Below are positions 17,088-25,164 of a DNA stretch of 64,000 bases, one piece after another. A program made the position numbers and the translations under genes. The stretch's first letter is position 1. Each line of letters begins with the position of its first letter. The DNA comes from Sphingobium naphthae (GTDB lineage Bacteria > Pseudomonadota > Alphaproteobacteria > Sphingomonadales > Sphingomonadaceae): positions 123,251-187,250 of the forward strand of contig NZ_JAJGNO010000010.1 of assembly GCF_020782235.1 (NCBI RefSeq), in the 5' to 3' direction. The notes beneath the pieces were generated by a model, which saw nothing but the letters and a program-made list of their open reading frames with translations, had not been told where the DNA came from and searched no databases.

Positions 17088-18920
17088 ATGACTGATTTGA
17101 TCGACCGCCGTGCCCTCCTTCGGGGAAGCGCGGCTTTGGGAGGAACGGCTGCGCTCGCCAGCTGGTTTCCTGCCTGGGCCCAACCCGTGTCCGCCGGTAT
17201 CGTGCGGCCACTCCCGACAGTGTCCGGCGATGAAATCCATCTGAAGATCGCTGCGCAGATGATGACGATCGATGGCCGGATGAGCCATGCGATCGGCATC
17301 AACGGCACAGTGCCCGCGCCGCTTGTTCGGCTGCGGGAAGGACAGAAGGTCCGCCTCCATGTTGAAAATGCACTGGACGAGGACAGCTCGATCCACTGGC
17401 ACGGGCTGATCCTCCCCTTCCAGATGGACGGCGTTCCAGGCGTGAGTTTCCCCGGGATCAAGCCCAGGTCGACCTTCACCTACGAATTCCCGATCGTTCA
17501 GTCGGGGACCTATTGGTATCACAGCCATTCGGGTCTGCAGGAACAGCTGGGCCATTATGGCCCGATCGTGATCGACCCCGCCGGCGAGGACCCGATCAAG
17601 TCCGACCGCGAGCATGTTCTGGTCCTGTCCGACCACAGCCCGCTTCACCCGCATACGATCTTCCGCAAGCTCAAGCAGCAAGGAGGCTACTTCAATTTCC
17701 AGAAGCAGACGCTGGCTGGCCAGCTCGCTGGCCGTGACCAGAGCGGCAAGGATCGGCTTGCCTGGGGCGCGATGCGCATGGACCCGACCGATGTTTCAGA
17801 CGTAACGGGCAGCACCTACACCTATCTCGTGAACGGCCATGGCCCTCGGGACAACTGGACGGGGCTGTTTCATCCGGGCGAGCGCATACGCCTGCGCATT
17901 ATCAACGCCTCGGCGATGACGACGTTCAACTTCCGGATTCCCGGTTTGAAGCTGACGGTGGTGCAGGCAGATGGTCTCCCGGTTCGTCCGGTGAGCGTCG
18001 ACGAAATTCAGGTAGCGGTTGCCGAGACCTATGACGTGATCGTCGAGCCGGCAGACGACCGTGCCTATACGATCGTTGGCGAGAGTGTCGATCGCTCGGG
18101 GATGGCGCGCGCCACCCTTGCTCCGCGCGAGGGCATGGCCGCAATTGTTCCGCCGCTGCGCAAGCGTCCCTTAGCCGACATGAAAGACATGGGGATGGGC
18201 GATATGGCGGGTATGTCCAGCATGGATCATTCGGCCATGCCCTCGAGCGGCAAAGATGCTGCTTGCCCGCCGGAACATGCGGCGATGGGACATTGCAAGC
18301 CCGCCGGCGACGCGGCGGCAATGGACCAACCGACGATGAGCCACGGCACCGGCGGCATGAAGCATTCGATGCGCGACATGTCGATGGCACCCGAGGTCAA
18401 GGACACACCGACGGTTCAGACGATATCGCCGATGCCGATCGACCGAACGGGCGAACCAGGCCAAGGGCTCAAGGATGTCGGCCACAAGGTGCTGGTTTAC
18501 CGCGATCTCATGGCGGTCGAGCGCAACCCCGACGTAAGAGCGCCGGACCGATCGATGCGGATCCATCTGACCGGCAATATGGAACGTTACATGTGGGCGT
18601 TCGACGGCGTCAAACTGAGCGAAGTGAAAAAGCCCATCCCGTTTCTCAAGGACGAGCGGGTCCGCATCACGTTGGTCAACGATACAATGATGGGGCACCC
18701 CATCCATCTGCATGGACATTTCTTTGAGCTGGTCACCGGCCACGGCGCCTACGCCCCGCGCAAACATACCGTCCAGGTGCAACCCGGCGGCACCGTGACG
18801 TTCGACGTGACGACTGACGCCGTGGGCGACTGGGCGTTTCATTGCCACATGCTTTATCACATGCACGCAGGGATGATGCAGATCGTCTCCGTGCGCCCCC
18901 GCGAAGGAACGGCCGCATGA
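17088..18920 (+). CDS. copA: Multicopper oxidase (CopA/PcoA type), Tat-exported
   Basis: The 610-residue enzyme oxidises Cu(I) or binds copper in the periplasm. A twin-arginine signal (DRRALLRGSAALGG, 6-19) is followed by copper motifs HWHG (103-106), YHSHSG (144-149), HPIHLHGH (537-544) and HCHMLYHMHAGMM (585-597). A Met/His-rich stretch around 365-440 includes DMGMGDMAGMSSMDHSAM and one copy of CPPEHAAMGHC, the motif repeated in the next two genes. The ATG at 17088 is chosen because it starts the Tat signal and follows a GAGAGG ribosome site. It is not the P-type ATPase of the same name at 11228-13738. Confidence 0.95.
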   Translation: MTDLIDRRALLRGSAALGGTAALASWFPAWAQPVSAGIVRPLPTVSGDEIHLKIAAQMMTIDGRMSHAIGINGTVPAPLVRLREGQKVRLHVENALDEDSSIHWHGLILPFQMDGVPGVSFPGIKPRSTFTYEFPIVQSGTYWYHSHSGLQEQLGHYGPIVIDPAGEDPIKSDREHVLVLSDHSPLHPHTIFRKLKQQGGYFNFQKQTLAGQLAGRDQSGKDRLAWGAMRMDPTDVSDVTGSTYTYLVNGHGPRDNWTGLFHPGERIRLRIINASAMTTFNFRIPGLKLTVVQADGLPVRPVSVDEIQVAVAETYDVIVEPADDRAYTIVGESVDRSGMARATLAPREGMAAIVPPLRKRPLADMKDMGMGDMAGMSSMDHSAMPSSGKDAACPPEHAAMGHCKPAGDAAAMDQPTMSHGTGGMKHSMRDMSMAPEVKDTPTVQTISPMPIDRTGEPGQGLKDVGHKVLVYRDLMAVERNPDVRAPDRSMRIHLTGNMERYMWAFDGVKLSEVKKPIPFLKDERVRITLVNDTMMGHPIHLHGHFFELVTGHGAYAPRKHTVQVQPGGTVTFDVTTDAVGDWAFHCHMLYHMHAGMMQIVSVRPREGTAA

Positions 18921-19228
18921 AAATCCTCATCTCTCTGTTCGCAACCTCGATCCTGGCTTTGAGCGCGCCGCTGGCTGCCCAAACAATGGACCACAGTCAG
19001 CATGGCAACACCCGGGCAGATGCCAGGAAAGCGCCGTCCCGGCCCTCGGCCAAGCCCACGGCGAAGCCACGCAAAGCGCCTGCGCCTTCGCGCCAGGCGC
19101 CTGCGAAGAGCGATCCATCCTGCCCGCCCGAGCATGCCGCCATGGGTCATTGCACACCCAAGCCTGCCGGTGCCGCCAAAGGCAAGCCAAGTGCCTGGCT
19201 CAGCCATATGAACGAGTTGCGAGCATGA
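18917..19228 (+). CDS. Small secreted protein with one C-x-PEHAAMGHC motif
   Basis: The 103-residue product has a signal peptide (KILISLFATSILALSAPLAAQ), then MDHSQHG, a basic Pro/Ala/Lys linker, and CPPEHAAMGHC at codons 19121-19153. The motif offers two Cys, two His and one Met, so metal binding in the periplasm is plausible. It overlaps the multicopper oxidase stop and the copB start, each by ATGA, which places it between copA and copB in one operon. The signal peptide and MDHSQH start match those of the next protein, suggesting duplication. Function is inferred. Confidence 0.82.
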   Translation: MKILISLFATSILALSAPLAAQTMDHSQHGNTRADARKAPSRPSAKPTAKPRKAPAPSRQAPAKSDPSCPPEHAAMGHCTPKPAGAAKGKPSAWLSHMNELRA

Positions 19229-20436
19229 AAACCCTGGCATTCCTGAGTGCGGCGTCGGTCCTGGCGCTCGCCAGCCCGGCGGGCGCTCAGTCCATGGATC
19301 ATTCTCAGCATCAAAGCGCGCCCGCGTCGGCCGCAGATAGACCGGACGCGACAAGCAAGACGGGGGCGACGGCATGTTCTCCGGAACATGCCGCCATGGG
19401 GCACTGCAAACCCGCCCCGGCCGAAGCGAAAAAGGACCCGCTTGTCCCTGCTTCGGCGCCCGAGGTCAAAGTCCGCAAGCAGCCTGTCTGCGCCCCGGAG
19501 CATGCGGCGATGGGCCATTGTACACCGGCGCCCGACACGCAGGAAGGTGACGAAGATTCGTCAGCTGGACCACCCCCGTCAGCGACATCTTCAGACCCCT
19601 CCTGCCCGCCCGAACATGCGGCAATGGGTCATTGCACCCCGAAGGCGGCCGCTCCCGTTATGCCATCGGTGGAGCAGTCGGGGACTGCGCTTCCAGCCGG
19701 CAATGCACCGGCGCCAGCAGCGCCCGACGCAGATTATGCAGATCGGGTCTGGGGTCGCGATGCGATGAAGCCTGTTCGGAACGCCATGATGAAAGAGCAT
19801 GGCGGGATGTCCTATTCACAGGTCATGCTCAATCTCGCCGAGATCCAGATCCGCGATGGCAAGGAAGGCTATCATTGGGATGGAGAGGCCTGGTTCGGCG
19901 GGGACATCAACCGGCTGACGGTCAAATCTGAAGGCGAAGGTGATTTCGGTGGCGGTCTGGAGGGCGCCGAGGTCCAGGCTCTCTACAGCCGCGCGATTGG
20001 CCCCTACTTCAATCTGCAAGCAGGCGTACGGCAGGACATCCGACCAGAGCCTTCGCGCACATACGCCGTCATCGGCTTTGAAGGCTTGGCCCCCTACTGG
20101 TTTGAGATCGAGGGCGCGGCCTTCGTCTCGGACAAAGGCGATCTCCTGGGCAGGATCGAGGGCTATTATGATCAGCGTATCACGCAGCGCCTGGTCGCGC
20201 AGCCACGCGCCGAGGTGAACCTTTCCGCGCAGGATATGCGCGCGGAAGGGATCGGGTCGGGTCTGGTCAATGCCGAGCTCGGGCTGCGGGTTCGATACGA
20301 GATTGTCCGCGAGTTTGCGCCCTATGTGGGTGTGGCGTGGGAACGAAAATTCGGCGAGACGGCCAGAATTGCTCGCGCTGCCGGCGAGGACACCGGAGGT
20401 TTCAATCTCGTCGCCGGTGTTCGGGTCTGGTTCTGA
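19225..20436 (+). CDS. copB: CopB-type outer-membrane copper resistance protein
   Basis: The 403-residue protein has a signal peptide ending near GAQSMDHSQH, a low-complexity N-terminal region of about 170 residues with three C-x-PEHAAMGHC motifs, and a C-terminal CopB domain starting near YADRVWGRDAMKPVRNAMMKEHGG. The remainder (HWDGEAWFGGDINRL, VRYEIVREFAPYVGVAWERK, terminal VRVWF) fits an outer-membrane beta-barrel ending in a C-terminal aromatic residue. CopB proteins sequester or move copper across the outer membrane. It is the last gene of the CueR-promoted operon, overlapping its neighbour by ATGA. Confidence 0.92.
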   Translation: MKTLAFLSAASVLALASPAGAQSMDHSQHQSAPASAADRPDATSKTGATACSPEHAAMGHCKPAPAEAKKDPLVPASAPEVKVRKQPVCAPEHAAMGHCTPAPDTQEGDEDSSAGPPPSATSSDPSCPPEHAAMGHCTPKAAAPVMPSVEQSGTALPAGNAPAPAAPDADYADRVWGRDAMKPVRNAMMKEHGGMSYSQVMLNLAEIQIRDGKEGYHWDGEAWFGGDINRLTVKSEGEGDFGGGLEGAEVQALYSRAIGPYFNLQAGVRQDIRPEPSRTYAVIGFEGLAPYWFEIEGAAFVSDKGDLLGRIEGYYDQRITQRLVAQPRAEVNLSAQDMRAEGIGSGLVNAELGLRVRYEIVREFAPYVGVAWERKFGETARIARAAGEDTGGFNLVAGVRVWF

Positions 20437-20532
20437 CAGAGATCGCACGCGCGGATTTTCAACGATCCTCGCCGCGATGCTCTTGAGGCTGCCCCGGACT
20501 TTCAGGACTGTGTTCGGGAAGGCTTCAAGTGC

Positions 20533-20582
20533 GGCCCAGACGCGCGCCAGCTAGAAAGCTCGAGTTGACGCGCGTCTGGGCC
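20533..20582. terminator. Inverted repeat between convergent copB and smtB-like genes
   Basis: A perfect 14-bp stem, GGCCCAGACGCGCG at 20533-20546 against CGCGCGTCTGGGCC at 20569-20582, encloses 22 bases that include a small AGCT hairpin. It lies between convergent genes and probably serves both directions; no T run is present. Confidence 0.65.
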
Positions 20583-20597
20583 ATCCAAACGGCCGAT

Positions 20598-20975
20598 TCA
20601 GTCCTCGCTGTGATCCTCACCGATATGGGATGCCATATCGATCAGCATGTCACTGACATGCGCATCGGCTACCTGATAGAAAACCTGGCGAGACTGTCGC
20701 TCGCCCCGCACCAGTCGGGCACCACGCAGTAGCCGCAGATGGTGGCTTACGAGCGTCTGGGAAAGACCGAGGCTTTCTGCAATGTCGCCAACCGCCTTGG
20801 GCACATTCAGGCAAAACAGCAATATCCGCAGACGGGTCGGATCGCCGAGCAAACGAAAGGTCTCGGCCAGAATAGTCATCTCATGGCTCGATAGGCGGAG
20901 ATGCGCATCCCCCACGTCCGGGCCTGTATGTTCATGGACGTCAGACATTTCGATCTCACTCTTGGCAGCATGCAT
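20598..20975 (-). CDS. ArsR/SmtB-type zinc-responsive repressor
   Basis: The 125-residue protein has the ArsR winged helix (FRLLGDPTRLRILLFCL, then AESLGLSQTLVSHHLRLLRGARLV). The last helix carries D104, H106, H117 and E120 (DAHVSDMLIDMASHIGE), the alpha-5 zinc ligands of SmtB/CzrA, here at the same numbers as in SmtB. It should therefore release DNA on binding zinc or cobalt. The first ATG (20975) or one at 20948 could be used. A palindrome at 20980-21001 just upstream is a likely autoregulatory operator, and a similar one occurs at 36069-36090. Confidence 0.9.
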   Translation of the reverse strand: MHAAKSEIEMSDVHEHTGPDVGDAHLRLSSHEMTILAETFRLLGDPTRLRILLFCLNVPKAVGDIAESLGLSQTLVSHHLRLLRGARLVRGERQSRQVFYQVADAHVSDMLIDMASHIGEDHSED

Positions 20976-20979
20976 TCGA

Positions 20980-21001
20980 CATATGTGGACATGTTCATAT
21001 G
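20980..21001. promoter_or_regulatory. SmtB-like operator upstream of the arsR-family gene
   Basis: CATATG repeats flank TGGACATGTT, giving an imperfect palindrome of 22 bp just upstream of the regulator's ATG. On the minus strand it matches a site at 36069-36090 at about 17 of 22 positions. Confidence 0.6.
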
Positions 21002-21035
21002 CACGAGATGAGGCTCCTCTCCAAGGACGACAAGG

Positions 21036-22220
21036 TCAGGGGGCGACTTTCGCTCGTGACGCCTGCCAGACCAATGGCACCAGCATGAGCGCCAGCGCGG
21101 GCAGGATGGCCCAATTGATCACGACCCAGCCTGCGCTGTGCATCACCGATCCTGCAAGGAAGGACACAATGGCTGTCACCCCGAAGACGAGAAAGTCATT
21201 CGCACCCTGGGCCTTGCCTCGTTCTGCAGGGGTGTGACAGTCGGTGACCATCGCGGTCGCTCCAATGAAGCTGAAGTTCCAGCCGACACCAAGGAGCGCA
21301 AGCGATCCCCAAAAGTTCGACAATGCGGCGCCGCTCAAGGCAACGGCACCCGAACCCGCGAGCAGCACAAGGCCGAACGCGGTCACCCGCTCCTTCCCGA
21401 ACCTGGCCATCAGGCGACCGGTGAAGAAGCTCGGGCCGAACATGGCAAGAAGATGCCACTGGATTCCCAGCGCCGCGTTATCGACCCCGTAGCCTTGCTT
21501 GACCATCGCGACGGGCGCGGCCGTCATCACAAACGCCATAACGCCATAGGATACAACGCCGGTCGCGACCGCAAGAATGTAGCGTGGCATTCTCAGTATC
21601 TCGAGCAAGGGTCGCCCGGTATCGATCCCTTGCGCGGCCTGCTCGGCCCGCGGTGTTCGAAGCATGAGCAGGACGGGGATAGCGATCATCGGCAAGATCG
21701 CCTGGCTGAGAAAGCTGCCCACAAAGGGAGGTGGCAGGGCGTCACGCGTCCAGATCACAAGCTGCGGGCCCACGATCGCACCGATGAGACCGCCGACCAT
21801 CACCCGCGAGATCGCGCGGGTCTTCATTTCGCCCTCCGCTGCATCGGCCGCCGCGAACCGATAGCTCTGTACGTAAGAGCTGTAGAGCCCCGCGATGAAG
21901 GTTCCCAGGCAGAAGACTTTGAAGGAGCCGGAGAAAATGCCAAGGGCTGCCACGGCGCCACCAAGAATTCCCTTCAGGGCTCCCAGGACATAGCCCGCTC
22001 GTCTGCCCCACCGTCGCATCATGGCTGCCGCCGGCAGCGTGCCAAATGCAAGACCGAGGCCGAAAAGGCTGACTGGAAACGTCGCCCAGGCCGGATTGGA
22101 GGCAAGCTGCAGCCCCACCAGTCCGCCAAGTGACATCACAATCGGCGGACTGGCGCCGCCAAGGGCTTGCGCCGCTGCCAGAACAGCGATGTTGCGCCCA
22201 GCCGTCTGCTTGCTATTCAT
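21036..22220 (-). CDS. MFS transporter, divergent from a CsoR-like repressor
   Basis: The 394-residue protein has about twelve hydrophobic segments and MFS features, including MMRRWGRRAGY (about 67-77) after helix 2 and a longer polar central loop (RTPRAEQAAQGIDTGRP). The substrate is not readable. It is transcribed away from the csoR-like gene, with about 100 bp between them holding a CsoR-type palindrome, and towards the zinc-sensor gene. A metal or thiol-stress link is suggested by these two neighbours but not by the protein itself. Confidence 0.83.
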   Translation of the reverse strand: MNSKQTAGRNIAVLAAAQALGGASPPIVMSLGGLVGLQLASNPAWATFPVSLFGLGLAFGTLPAAAMMRRWGRRAGYVLGALKGILGGAVAALGIFSGSFKVFCLGTFIAGLYSSYVQSYRFAAADAAEGEMKTRAISRVMVGGLIGAIVGPQLVIWTRDALPPPFVGSFLSQAILPMIAIPVLLMLRTPRAEQAAQGIDTGRPLLEILRMPRYILAVATGVVSYGVMAFVMTAAPVAMVKQGYGVDNAALGIQWHLLAMFGPSFFTGRLMARFGKERVTAFGLVLLAGSGAVALSGAALSNFWGSLALLGVGWNFSFIGATAMVTDCHTPAERGKAQGANDFLVFGVTAIVSFLAGSVMHSAGWVVINWAILPALALMLVPLVWQASRAKVAP

Positions 22221-22293
22221 GGGAACCTCTCATCGGGCGGAAATCGGTTGGTCGGCGGCCGCTCCACATGCTCAGTGCCTGCCGACGCGTTAT

Positions 22294-22316
22294 ATACCCG
22301 TCCAGGGTAGGGGTAT
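22294..22316. promoter_or_regulatory. CsoR-type operator palindrome
   Basis: ATACCC and GGGTAT flank a G/C-rich centre (GTCCAGGGTAG), the layout of CsoR/RcnR operators. It overlaps the region just upstream of the csoR-like GTG and lies in the divergent promoter of the MFS gene, so one repressor could control both. Confidence 0.65.
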
Positions 22317-22320
22317 TGCA

Positions 22321-22596
22321 GTGGATCCAGGCGACATCAATGACATAAGCGCGGCCCTCAACCGGATCGCCGGCCAGGTCAAAGGTGTCGGCCAGATGGT
22401 CGAAGATCAAAGGTACTGCATCGACATTCTCCATCAGGTGCATGCCGTCAAAGCCGCGCTATCCAAGGTCGAGACGCAAATCCTGAAGTCCCATGCGGCC
22501 TGCTGCGTCGAACAGGCGATCGCCTCGGGTGACGCCGAACAGCAGCGTGCCAAGTTCAACGAACTGGTGGAGATCTTTGCGAAGGCGAAGCTATAG
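22321..22596 (+). CDS. CsoR/FrmR family (DUF156) metal- or electrophile-sensing repressor
   Basis: The 91-residue protein is an all-helical DUF156 regulator: ALNRIAGQVKGVGQMVEDQRYCIDIL, then ILKSHAACC. C33, H58 and C62 match the Cys-His-Cys copper ligands of CsoR, where FrmR lacks the last Cys. The frame is open for 100 codons upstream, but the GTG at 22321 is chosen because the family starts here and a GGTAGGGG ribosome-like site precedes it. The 3' end overlaps the convergent outer-membrane factor gene by 41 bp. Copper sensing is likely but not certain. Confidence 0.85.
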   Translation: MDPGDINDISAALNRIAGQVKGVGQMVEDQRYCIDILHQVHAVKAALSKVETQILKSHAACCVEQAIASGDAEQQRAKFNELVEIFAKAKL

Positions 22597-24055
22597 GAAG
22601 CTGCGCTTCGGGCACCGTATCTGATCGCTCTTGCTCGAAGACAGTCTGCCACCCTCCGCCCAGGGCCTTTGCGAGAGCGATAAGGTTGACGGCCTGAGCC
22701 GCCTTGCTTTGTGCAAGGGAATCTTGTGCGGCAAAGAGTGCGCGCTGGGCTATCAGCAGATCGAGATAATCCAGCGTGCCGGCGCGGCGCTCGCGCAATG
22801 CCCGATCAAGGGCTGTCTGGCTATCGGCCGTCGCGGCGCCGAGAGCTTCGCGGCGCGTCGCCTCTGTCTCAATCCCGGTCAGCGCATCCTCAACATCCCT
22901 GAAGGCGACGCGGACGGTCTGTTCATATTGCAGCCGCTGGGTCGCCGTGATTGCCTCGGCAGCGCGGATACGAGCCTTGCGCTGACCATCGTCGAACAAC
23001 GTCTGGCTACCGGTTGCCGCAACACTCCAGATGGTGCTGGCTGCGGAGAAGAGCGAGCCGAAGCCGCTTGCTGCGGTACCCAAGGTGAGCGGGATACGAA
23101 AGCGCGGAAAAAGATCCGCCACAGCGACGTTTTGTCGCGCGGTAGCCGCAGCTATTCGTCGCTCAGCCCCGCGCACATCGGGCCGGTCCCGCAACACCTG
23201 CGATGGCACGGACACGGGAAGCGCTGGCGCAGATGGCAGGATATGCGGCGTGCGTTCAAATTCCTGGCCCAGATCGCCAGGAAACCCTCCTGTCAGAACA
23301 CCGATGGCATGCGAATGCCGGGCGATGCGGCCGCGCCACAAGGGCAGTTGAGCGAGAGCCGACTGCCATTCGGCCCTCGCCTGCGCAACGCTCGAACCGC
23401 TCGCGAGCCCGGCCCTCTGAAGGCGAGTCAGGGTATCGAACGTAGCCTTAAGACGGTCGACATTCCTTTCTGCGATGTCGAGGCGCTCCTGGGCAGAGCG
23501 CAGTTCCACATAATTTGTCGCGATTTCTGCAAGCAGGCTGAGCAGGACTGACCGCCGGTCTTCCTCGGCTACACCAAGTTCTGCATCGGCGGCCTCGACG
23601 CTTTGCCGAAGTCTGCCGAACAGGTCGATCTCCCAGCTCGCCTCAAGTTGCACAGATTGCGTGTCGGTAAATCCGATGCCGCGCGGCCATTCGACCCTTC
23701 GGCTCGTCTGCTGCTGCAGGCTGTTGGCGCTAATGCCGATCCTGGGCTTCAGCGTGCCCGAGAGCGCATCGCGTTCCGCGCGCGCGACGATGAGCCGTTG
23801 AGCCGCCACCTTTAGATCGAGGTTGTTTACCAAGGCCTGATCAACAAGCCGGTCAAGAAGCGGGTCTTTGAACCCTCGCCACCAGGTCTTGAGGTCGGTA
23901 ACGTCTGCCACGCCCGCCGCAGCGGGCAAGGGCTCGCTCCAGTTAGATGGAAGCGTTGGCACTGGCTCGTCATACCGTACCATCCTTGGGGTGGCGCAAG
24001 CTGAAAGCAGCAGCACGGGTATCAGCGCGAATTGGGGACGCATGGTCTGCCTCAC
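22556..24055 (-). CDS. RND/NodT-family outer-membrane efflux lipoprotein
   Basis: The 499-residue protein has a lipoprotein signal (LIPVLLLSAC, Cys near residue 21) and two TolC-family repeats. NodT-type landmarks include WWRGFKDPLLDRLVDQAL, ASWEIDLFGRLRQS and VLRDRPDVRGAERRIAAA, ending with GTLDYLDLLIAQRALF and ALAKALGGGW. It forms the outer-membrane channel of the efflux system encoded upstream. Its ATG overlaps the stop of the membrane fusion gene by ATGA. It ends inside the convergent csoR-like gene. Confidence 0.93.
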   Translation of the reverse strand: MRQTMRPQFALIPVLLLSACATPRMVRYDEPVPTLPSNWSEPLPAAAGVADVTDLKTWWRGFKDPLLDRLVDQALVNNLDLKVAAQRLIVARAERDALSGTLKPRIGISANSLQQQTSRRVEWPRGIGFTDTQSVQLEASWEIDLFGRLRQSVEAADAELGVAEEDRRSVLLSLLAEIATNYVELRSAQERLDIAERNVDRLKATFDTLTRLQRAGLASGSSVAQARAEWQSALAQLPLWRGRIARHSHAIGVLTGGFPGDLGQEFERTPHILPSAPALPVSVPSQVLRDRPDVRGAERRIAAATARQNVAVADLFPRFRIPLTLGTAASGFGSLFSAASTIWSVAATGSQTLFDDGQRKARIRAAEAITATQRLQYEQTVRVAFRDVEDALTGIETEATRREALGAATADSQTALDRALRERRAGTLDYLDLLIAQRALFAAQDSLAQSKAAQAVNLIALAKALGGGWQTVFEQERSDTVPEAQLPIASPSQRSPPVR

Positions 24056-24969
24056 AGGAATTGACGGGTCCAGGCGAGGAGACGGCCATCGTTATTGGCT
24101 TTGCCGATTGCGATGCTGCAGCTCATGCCGGCCGATAGGCTGATTCCACGGGGAACCTTGTCGATCTGGACACGCACAGGGATACGTTGAGCAAGGCGGA
24201 TCCAGGTGAAGACCGGGTTGACTGCCGGTAGCCCGCGCTGGTCAGCCTTTTCGTTGGTGTCGGTGACGCCTCGCCCGATGCTCACGACATGGCCTTCTAT
24301 GGGTTGCTCGAACCCCATCAGCCGGATCCGAGCCTTCATGCCGGGCGCAATGCCAGCTAGCTTCGTTTCTTCGAAATAGCCTGTGACCCAGAAACTGCTG
24401 GAATCGACGACAGCCACCTTCGTATTGCCAGCCTCGGCATAGTCGCCCGGGCGCAGGCGCAGGTTCGTCACATAGCCATCGATCGGCGCTCGAACGACGG
24501 AGCGCTCGAGATTGAGGCGCGCGACATCAAGCGCCGCTACCGATCCGGAGTAGGCGGCATGGGCGATGCGAGCCTCGCCATTTGCCTGGTCGATGGTCTC
24601 GGTCGCGATAATATCGCCGCCCAGAGCCGTACGACGACGAGCGATCGCTGATTTCACCGAAGCCTCGGCGCGGCGCCCCTCCAGGTCGGCGTTCGCGCTT
24701 TGCACCGCGAGCGCGAAGCGCTTGGGATCGAGGCGATATAGAACATCACCGCGCCGGACGAATTGATTGTCCTTCACGGCGACCTCGGCGATCGTCCCTG
24801 ACACCTCCGGCGCGATCTGAACGACGTCCGCGCTGACCCGGCCATCCCGGGTCCAGGGCGAGCGCACATAGGTCTGCCAGAGTGTGGAGATCAAAATGCC
24901 GGCAGCCAGGACGATCAGCAGGGTGATCCCGACGCGCAGGATGGGCTTGATAAAGGTTGGCATCGGCAA
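24052..24969 (-). CDS. HlyD-type membrane fusion protein (AaeA/EmrA-like)
   Basis: The 305-residue protein has one N-terminal membrane helix (VGITLLIVLAAGILISTLW), a biotinyl-lipoyl-like strand region (IAPEVSGTIAEVAVKDNQFVRRGDVLYRLDP), a coiled-coil hairpin and the closing lipoyl half VVRAPIDGYVTNLRLRPGDYA. It bridges the inner-membrane FUSC transporter and the outer-membrane factor. It lies between the DUF1656 gene (3-base gap) and the outer-membrane gene (ATGA overlap). Confidence 0.92.
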   Translation of the reverse strand: MPMPTFIKPILRVGITLLIVLAAGILISTLWQTYVRSPWTRDGRVSADVVQIAPEVSGTIAEVAVKDNQFVRRGDVLYRLDPKRFALAVQSANADLEGRRAEASVKSAIARRRTALGGDIIATETIDQANGEARIAHAAYSGSVAALDVARLNLERSVVRAPIDGYVTNLRLRPGDYAEAGNTKVAVVDSSSFWVTGYFEETKLAGIAPGMKARIRLMGFEQPIEGHVVSIGRGVTDTNEKADQRGLPAVNPVFTWIRLAQRIPVRVQIDKVPRGISLSAGMSCSIAIGKANNDGRLLAWTRQFL

Positions 24970-24972
24970 ATC

Positions 24973-25164
24973 TCACAAAAGGAAAAACAGAGCAGCGAGG
25001 ATCGCGAGATAGACCGCGCATTCCATCAGGCCCGGGTGCCAGACGAACCGCAGCACGCCTGTTCGTGTCAGCAGCGCCCGTGTCCCAACGAAGACAGGCA
25101 GCGCCGCGATGAGGTAGAGAAGCAGCGGCGGCAGGTAGACGCCGGCGAAATTGACTTCGGTCAT
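24973..25164 (-). CDS. DUF1656 (AaeX-like) small membrane protein
   Basis: The 63-residue protein has two hydrophobic helices (LPPLLLYLIAALPVFVG and ECAVYLAILAALFFLL) and the family's FAGVYLPPLL start and WHPGL loop. AaeX-like proteins accompany aromatic-acid efflux pumps; their role is unknown. The ATG at 25164 has a GAGGA ribosome site and overlaps the FUSC stop (ATGA); a start nine codons upstream is less likely. Confidence 0.87.
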   Translation of the reverse strand: MTEVNFAGVYLPPLLLYLIAALPVFVGTRALLTRTGVLRFVWHPGLMECAVYLAILAALFFLL

